Shown: in pieces, positions 61,538 to 64,000 of the stretch
Layout of the letters: the number at the start of each line of letters is the position of its first letter
How positions within the stretch are numbered: position 1 is the first letter of the stretch
From: Marinoscillum sp049115815
GTDB lineage: Bacteria; Bacteroidota; Bacteroidia; Cytophagales; Cyclobacteriaceae
Direction: 5' to 3'
Length of the DNA: 64,000 bases
NCBI GenBank assembly: GCA_049115815.1
Contig: JAGDZO010000001.1
Coordinates: forward strand, 124,001 to 188,000
Position numbers and translations under genes: made by a program
Notes under the pieces: generated by a model
Seen by the model: only the letters and a program-made list of their open reading frames with translations
Database searches by the model: none
What the model was told of the DNA's origin: nothing

Positions 61538-62312
61538 GGCTCAGCAGAGTAGGGCTGACAGTAGTTTGGCTTCCGGAAATTTGAGTTTGGCTGCATTGCA
61601 GTATGAAGAGCAGGCATTCTTTGAGAAAGATTTAGTCAATCAGAGTGAATGGCTTTTAAGGAAGTCTTATTGCTATAAAGCCCTAGGTCAATATGAGAAT
61701 GCAATCAGTACTTTAACGCGTATTAGAAGAACTCCGAATGATTCGCTTAATCAATTAGTGGGTTATGAGATTATATTGGCCAATTACTTAGCAGGTCATT
61801 ATGAAGCAAGCTATCAGGCGGTTCTAAAGCAAAAATTACGTTCTAAAGAGTTATCCAAAGAAATATTGTACTTGGAAGCACTCAATTTACTTGCGCTAAA
61901 TAGATGGCAGGATGCGAAGGAACTAGTTCAAAAACATGAGGCACTTATGGTAATTAGCTCTGAGGAGGTTGAACTACTTTTTGAAGGAAAGATGGAACCA
62001 AAAAAGATTTCTAAAGCCTTTAACCTTTCAATGCTTTTACCGGGAGTAGGGCAGATGTACGCTGGCTATTTTGGCAAGGGATTGTTTTCTGGAGCCGTGC
62101 AGGCAGGATTAGTTGGTGCGAGCGTTTATAGTCTGATTAACGGATACTTCTTTACAGGCACTTTTTCGGGTGTAGCATTTTTCTACACGTTCTACTTTGG
62201 AGGAGCCCGCTATGCTAAAGAACTAGCCGTAAAGAATAATTCAAAAAGGAGTAAAGAGCTTTCGAGGAAGCTATTGAAGGCAAAAAAAAAGACCCTCGCT
62301 GAGGGCCTTTAA
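61485..62312 (+). CDS. TPR plus DUF5683-like membrane protein 2 (paralogue)
   Basis: The frame opens at 61455, but the ATG at 61485 gives a signal peptide (MRVFCYGCIYLFVCFTIEAQ) and 275 aa. Layout repeats the previous gene: TPR-like helices (residues 25-165), then PGVGQMYAGYFGKG (186-199) and C-terminal hydrophobic helices, and a basic tail. It overlaps its neighbour by 53 bases in another frame. Its last codons form the terminator at 62287-62310. Confidence 0.75.
   Translation: MRVFCYGCIYLFVCFTIEAQQSRADSSLASGNLSLAALQYEEQAFFEKDLVNQSEWLLRKSYCYKALGQYENAISTLTRIRRTPNDSLNQLVGYEIILANYLAGHYEASYQAVLKQKLRSKELSKEILYLEALNLLALNRWQDAKELVQKHEALMVISSEEVELLFEGKMEPKKISKAFNLSMLLPGVGQMYAGYFGKGLFSGAVQAGLVGASVYSLINGYFFTGTFSGVAFFYTFYFGGARYAKELAVKNNSKRSKELSRKLLKAKKKTLAEGL
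62287..62310 (+). terminator. Terminator embedded in the last codons
   Basis: CCCTC (62293-62297) pairs with GAGGG (62301-62305) and the flanking AAAG with CTTT. An A-run precedes and T-rich sequence follows. The coding sequence of the second DUF5683-like gene ends inside it. Confidence 0.65.
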
Positions 62313-62333
62313 TATTGTGTGAAAGTTCAACCG

Positions 62334-62726
62334 TTAGTTAAACATTATCAAGCCCTTCTTATCTACATATGCACTGATGTCATCATTATTGATAACTAGC
62401 ACAATAAGATCGACTAAAGGAAGAATACCAAAAATTCCGCCGCAGGTGAAAAAATACCCAGCAATGATTCCGGGAGGTGTACCAAGATAAACTCTATGAA
62501 CACCAAGTCCTCCCAAAAAGAAATCTAGAGCAACTGCGATCCAGACATTTTTATCTTCTTGAATACCTTGGGCACTGAAGGAGTGGTTTAAGGATAATTC
62601 GGCACTTAATTCGGTTGCCTGATCAAAAGCAGCTTCAACTTTGGAATCTTCTATGCTGTAGGTGGAATTTGAAAATCCTGCGAATGATACCATTAGCGCA
62701 AGACTTAATAGGATTGTTTTTTTCAT
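62334..62726 (-). CDS. TM2-domain protein with signal peptide
   Basis: The 130-aa product has a signal peptide (MKKTILLSLALMVSFAGFS) and a C-terminal TM2 domain: two membrane helices around LDFFLGGLGVHRVYLG (residues 68-83) and FGILPLVDLIVL. TM2 proteins are of unknown role in bacteria. Its start diverges from a YqaE-family gene. Confidence 0.85.
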   Translation of the reverse strand: MKKTILLSLALMVSFAGFSNSTYSIEDSKVEAAFDQATELSAELSLNHSFSAQGIQEDKNVWIAVALDFFLGGLGVHRVYLGTPPGIIAGYFFTCGGIFGILPLVDLIVLVINNDDISAYVDKKGLIMFN

Positions 62727-62948
62727 GTTGGTTATGTTTGATTAATACTCTTCCAAGATAAGTATTGTTGAATTAGGAATTGGTGTTCAGCAGTCATTTT
62801 TATTCATTTATGAAATTAATTTCGTGTAACTCTTTTAATCTTTACTAGATCTAATCAATCAGCTATATGTATTCAATGAAATTTTCAAGTAGTCGATTAC
62901 ACAATTATTAAGATATTATTATCTTAGAAAAAGTATCAAAATAATCTA

Positions 62949-63386
62949 ATGTTAAACCAAATCAAGTTGAATTCTATGCTAAGAAAACTATTGGTCATCA
63001 CGATGGCAATTGCTATGAGCCTAGGCGCTCAGGCAAAAAAGAAGGACAAAACTAAAACCGCAGAGGATATCTATGCATTCACTGCTAAGATTGAAACCTT
63101 CGACAAGGAAAACATTAAGGCGTTGCGCTCAGAGATGAAAACCTTGACCAGGTATGAGAAAGAGCGATTGATGGATATGGTCATGGAAGAAGTGGAAGAA
63201 ATCAAATCTGGCCAATCAGTAGAAGAGACAGATATGATTCTTATCTATATCCTTGCCGTAATCATTCCTCCCGTTGCTGTTGGACTATTTACGGATTGGG
63301 ATGCCAAACCGACTATAATTAATTTGATTTTGACATTTATAGGCTGGCTACCAGGGGTTATTCACGCATTTATCGTAGTTACCTAA
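62949..63386 (+). CDS. YqaE/Pmp3-family small membrane protein with signal peptide
   Basis: The C-terminal 50 residues form the UPF0057/Pmp3 domain (IYILAVIIPPVAVGLF, ILTFIGWLPGVIHAF), two membrane helices. The N-terminal part has a hydrophobic signal-like stretch and a charged linker (KKKDKTKTAEDIYAF). An ATG at 62976 (MLRKLLVITMAIAMSLGA) fits a signal peptide equally well, so the start is uncertain. Pmp3 proteins are linked to membrane potential and salt stress in fungi and plants. Confidence 0.75.
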   Translation: MLNQIKLNSMLRKLLVITMAIAMSLGAQAKKKDKTKTAEDIYAFTAKIETFDKENIKALRSEMKTLTRYEKERLMDMVMEEVEEIKSGQSVEETDMILIYILAVIIPPVAVGLFTDWDAKPTIINLILTFIGWLPGVIHAFIVVT

Positions 63387-63427
63387 GTGTAGCATTTTCC
63401 ATCCTTGGCTAAATGCAGGGATAACTT

Positions 63428-63463
63428 AGAAATGGCTCTGTGCATTTGCACAGAGCCATTTCT
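63428..63463. terminator. Strong terminator after the YqaE-family gene
   Basis: AGAAATGGCTCTGTGC (63428-63443) pairs perfectly with GCACAGAGCCATTTCT (63448-63463) around a four-base loop. T-rich sequence follows on the plus strand. It lies between convergent genes and can act in both directions. Confidence 0.85.
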
Positions 63464-63546
63464 GTTTTGATGAGACCATTTTTAGTTACAGACAGAAATC
63501 TTGAATAATAAGTTGTCTCTTCTTAATAGTCAAACTCACAGTCCAC

Positions 63547-64000
63547 TTATGATATGTCCTTGATGGTGTTTTTTAAGGTATCCCACAGCGCTTCCACATG
63601 GTGCATCTCTAAATGGGTCTGAGCCAGTACCACCCTGATAGCATAGACGCCTGATACCTTCGTATGACTCAAGAATGCCTTTCCTGATTGATTGATTTGT
63701 TGGAGTATATTTTCATTGGTCTCATTGAGTTCTTTCTGGGTTTTTGATTCATCAAAATACCTCAGAACAACTACATTCAGTTTTGGGGGAGTCACCAATT
63801 GAATTTGCGGGTGGGCTTCCACTTGTTGCGCAAACCAAGTACCAAACTCAATATGTTGACCTATCACTTTTCTAATGCCGTCTACCCCGAATGATCTAAT
63901 TACAAACCAAAGTTTAAGAGCTCTAAATCTTCTGCCAAGCTGCACACCCCAATCACGGTAGTCGTTAACCTCTCCATGAGTTTTGGTTTTCAAATACTCT
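63547..64000 (-). CDS. PLP-dependent decarboxylase, C-terminal part (partial)
   Basis: The frame reads to the right window edge, so the N-terminus is missing. YRDWGVQLGRRFRALKLWFVIRSFG is the C-terminal signature of group II aromatic-L-amino-acid decarboxylases. The catalytic lysine lies outside the window. At least 150 residues are present. The substrate is unknown. Read to the edge as YLKTKTHGEVNDYRDW. Confidence 0.85.
   Translation of the reverse strand, partial: EYLKTKTHGEVNDYRDWGVQLGRRFRALKLWFVIRSFGVDGIRKVIGQHIEFGTWFAQQVEAHPQIQLVTPPKLNVVVLRYFDESKTQKELNETNENILQQINQSGKAFLSHTKVSGVYAIRVVLAQTHLEMHHVEALWDTLKNTIKDIS

Noticed and set aside
1..64000. CRISPR arrays, rRNA, tRNA, prophage or insertion sequences
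   Set aside because: No regularly spaced repeat, rRNA or transposase was found; xerD looks like the chromosomal dif recombinase because of its sequence and its nearness to ftsK.

Overview
The window is chromosomal DNA from a Bacteroidota bacterium, most likely a marine member of the Cytophagales. This is an inference. It rests on the T9SS gene porT beside ubiE, on Bacteroidota-type families (DUF5606, DUF6588, DUF3078, DUF2490, DUF2911), on the lack of Shine-Dalgarno sequences, and on promoters of the TTG-N19-TAnnTTTG type. Genes are dense, on both strands, and mostly ordinary housekeeping. No CRISPR array, rRNA, convincing tRNA, insertion sequence or prophage was seen.

Layout. 1-4080: a sulfur-assimilation operon (sulfite/nitrite reductase with a HEPN-like tail, then two siroheme-synthesis genes) behind a roughly 590-base leader. 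The leader holds a SAM-I riboswitch and two very cysteine-rich mini-ORFs. 4284-5511: a DUF4143 ATPase with four copies of a palindrome half-site abutting its start. 5605-23924: lolA, ftsK, pyrD, an orphan 57-aa gene, xerD, aroQ, a class V aminotransferase, marC, rnhA, a tRNA methylase, saccharopine dehydrogenase and SDR genes, porT-ubiE, engB, fbp and aspartate kinase. 23929-29422: a tyrosine phosphatase, outer-membrane proteins, and a PerR-like regulator followed by peroxiredoxin. 29500-36124: bacilliredoxin and the suf Fe-S cluster operon (sufB-C-D-S-E-T), with an Lrp-like regulator upstream.

36550-36720 holds an unassigned structured-RNA candidate ending in a strong terminator. It is followed by fadD, envelope proteins, an MscS channel, queA, menC, a PIG-L deacetylase / 44-aa membrane protein / sodium symporter operon, a 3-methyladenine glycosylase, an OmpA-like protein, gamma-glutamyltransferase and a SulP transporter. 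55806-58850 is a hypothetical / DUF2236 / TPR run. 59633-62312 is a tight overlapping operon of a LolA-like protein, a secreted YidD-like protein and two paralogous TPR plus DUF5683-like membrane proteins, next to TM2 and YqaE/Pmp3 proteins. A PLP-dependent decarboxylase runs off the right end.

The best candidates for undescribed biology are: (1) the SAM riboswitch with tandem poly-Cys mini-ORFs and competing hairpins before sulfite reductase; (2) the orphan structured RNA at 36550-36720; (3) the LolA-like/YidD/DUF5683 envelope operon; (4) the half-site quartet at the DUF4143 ATPase.
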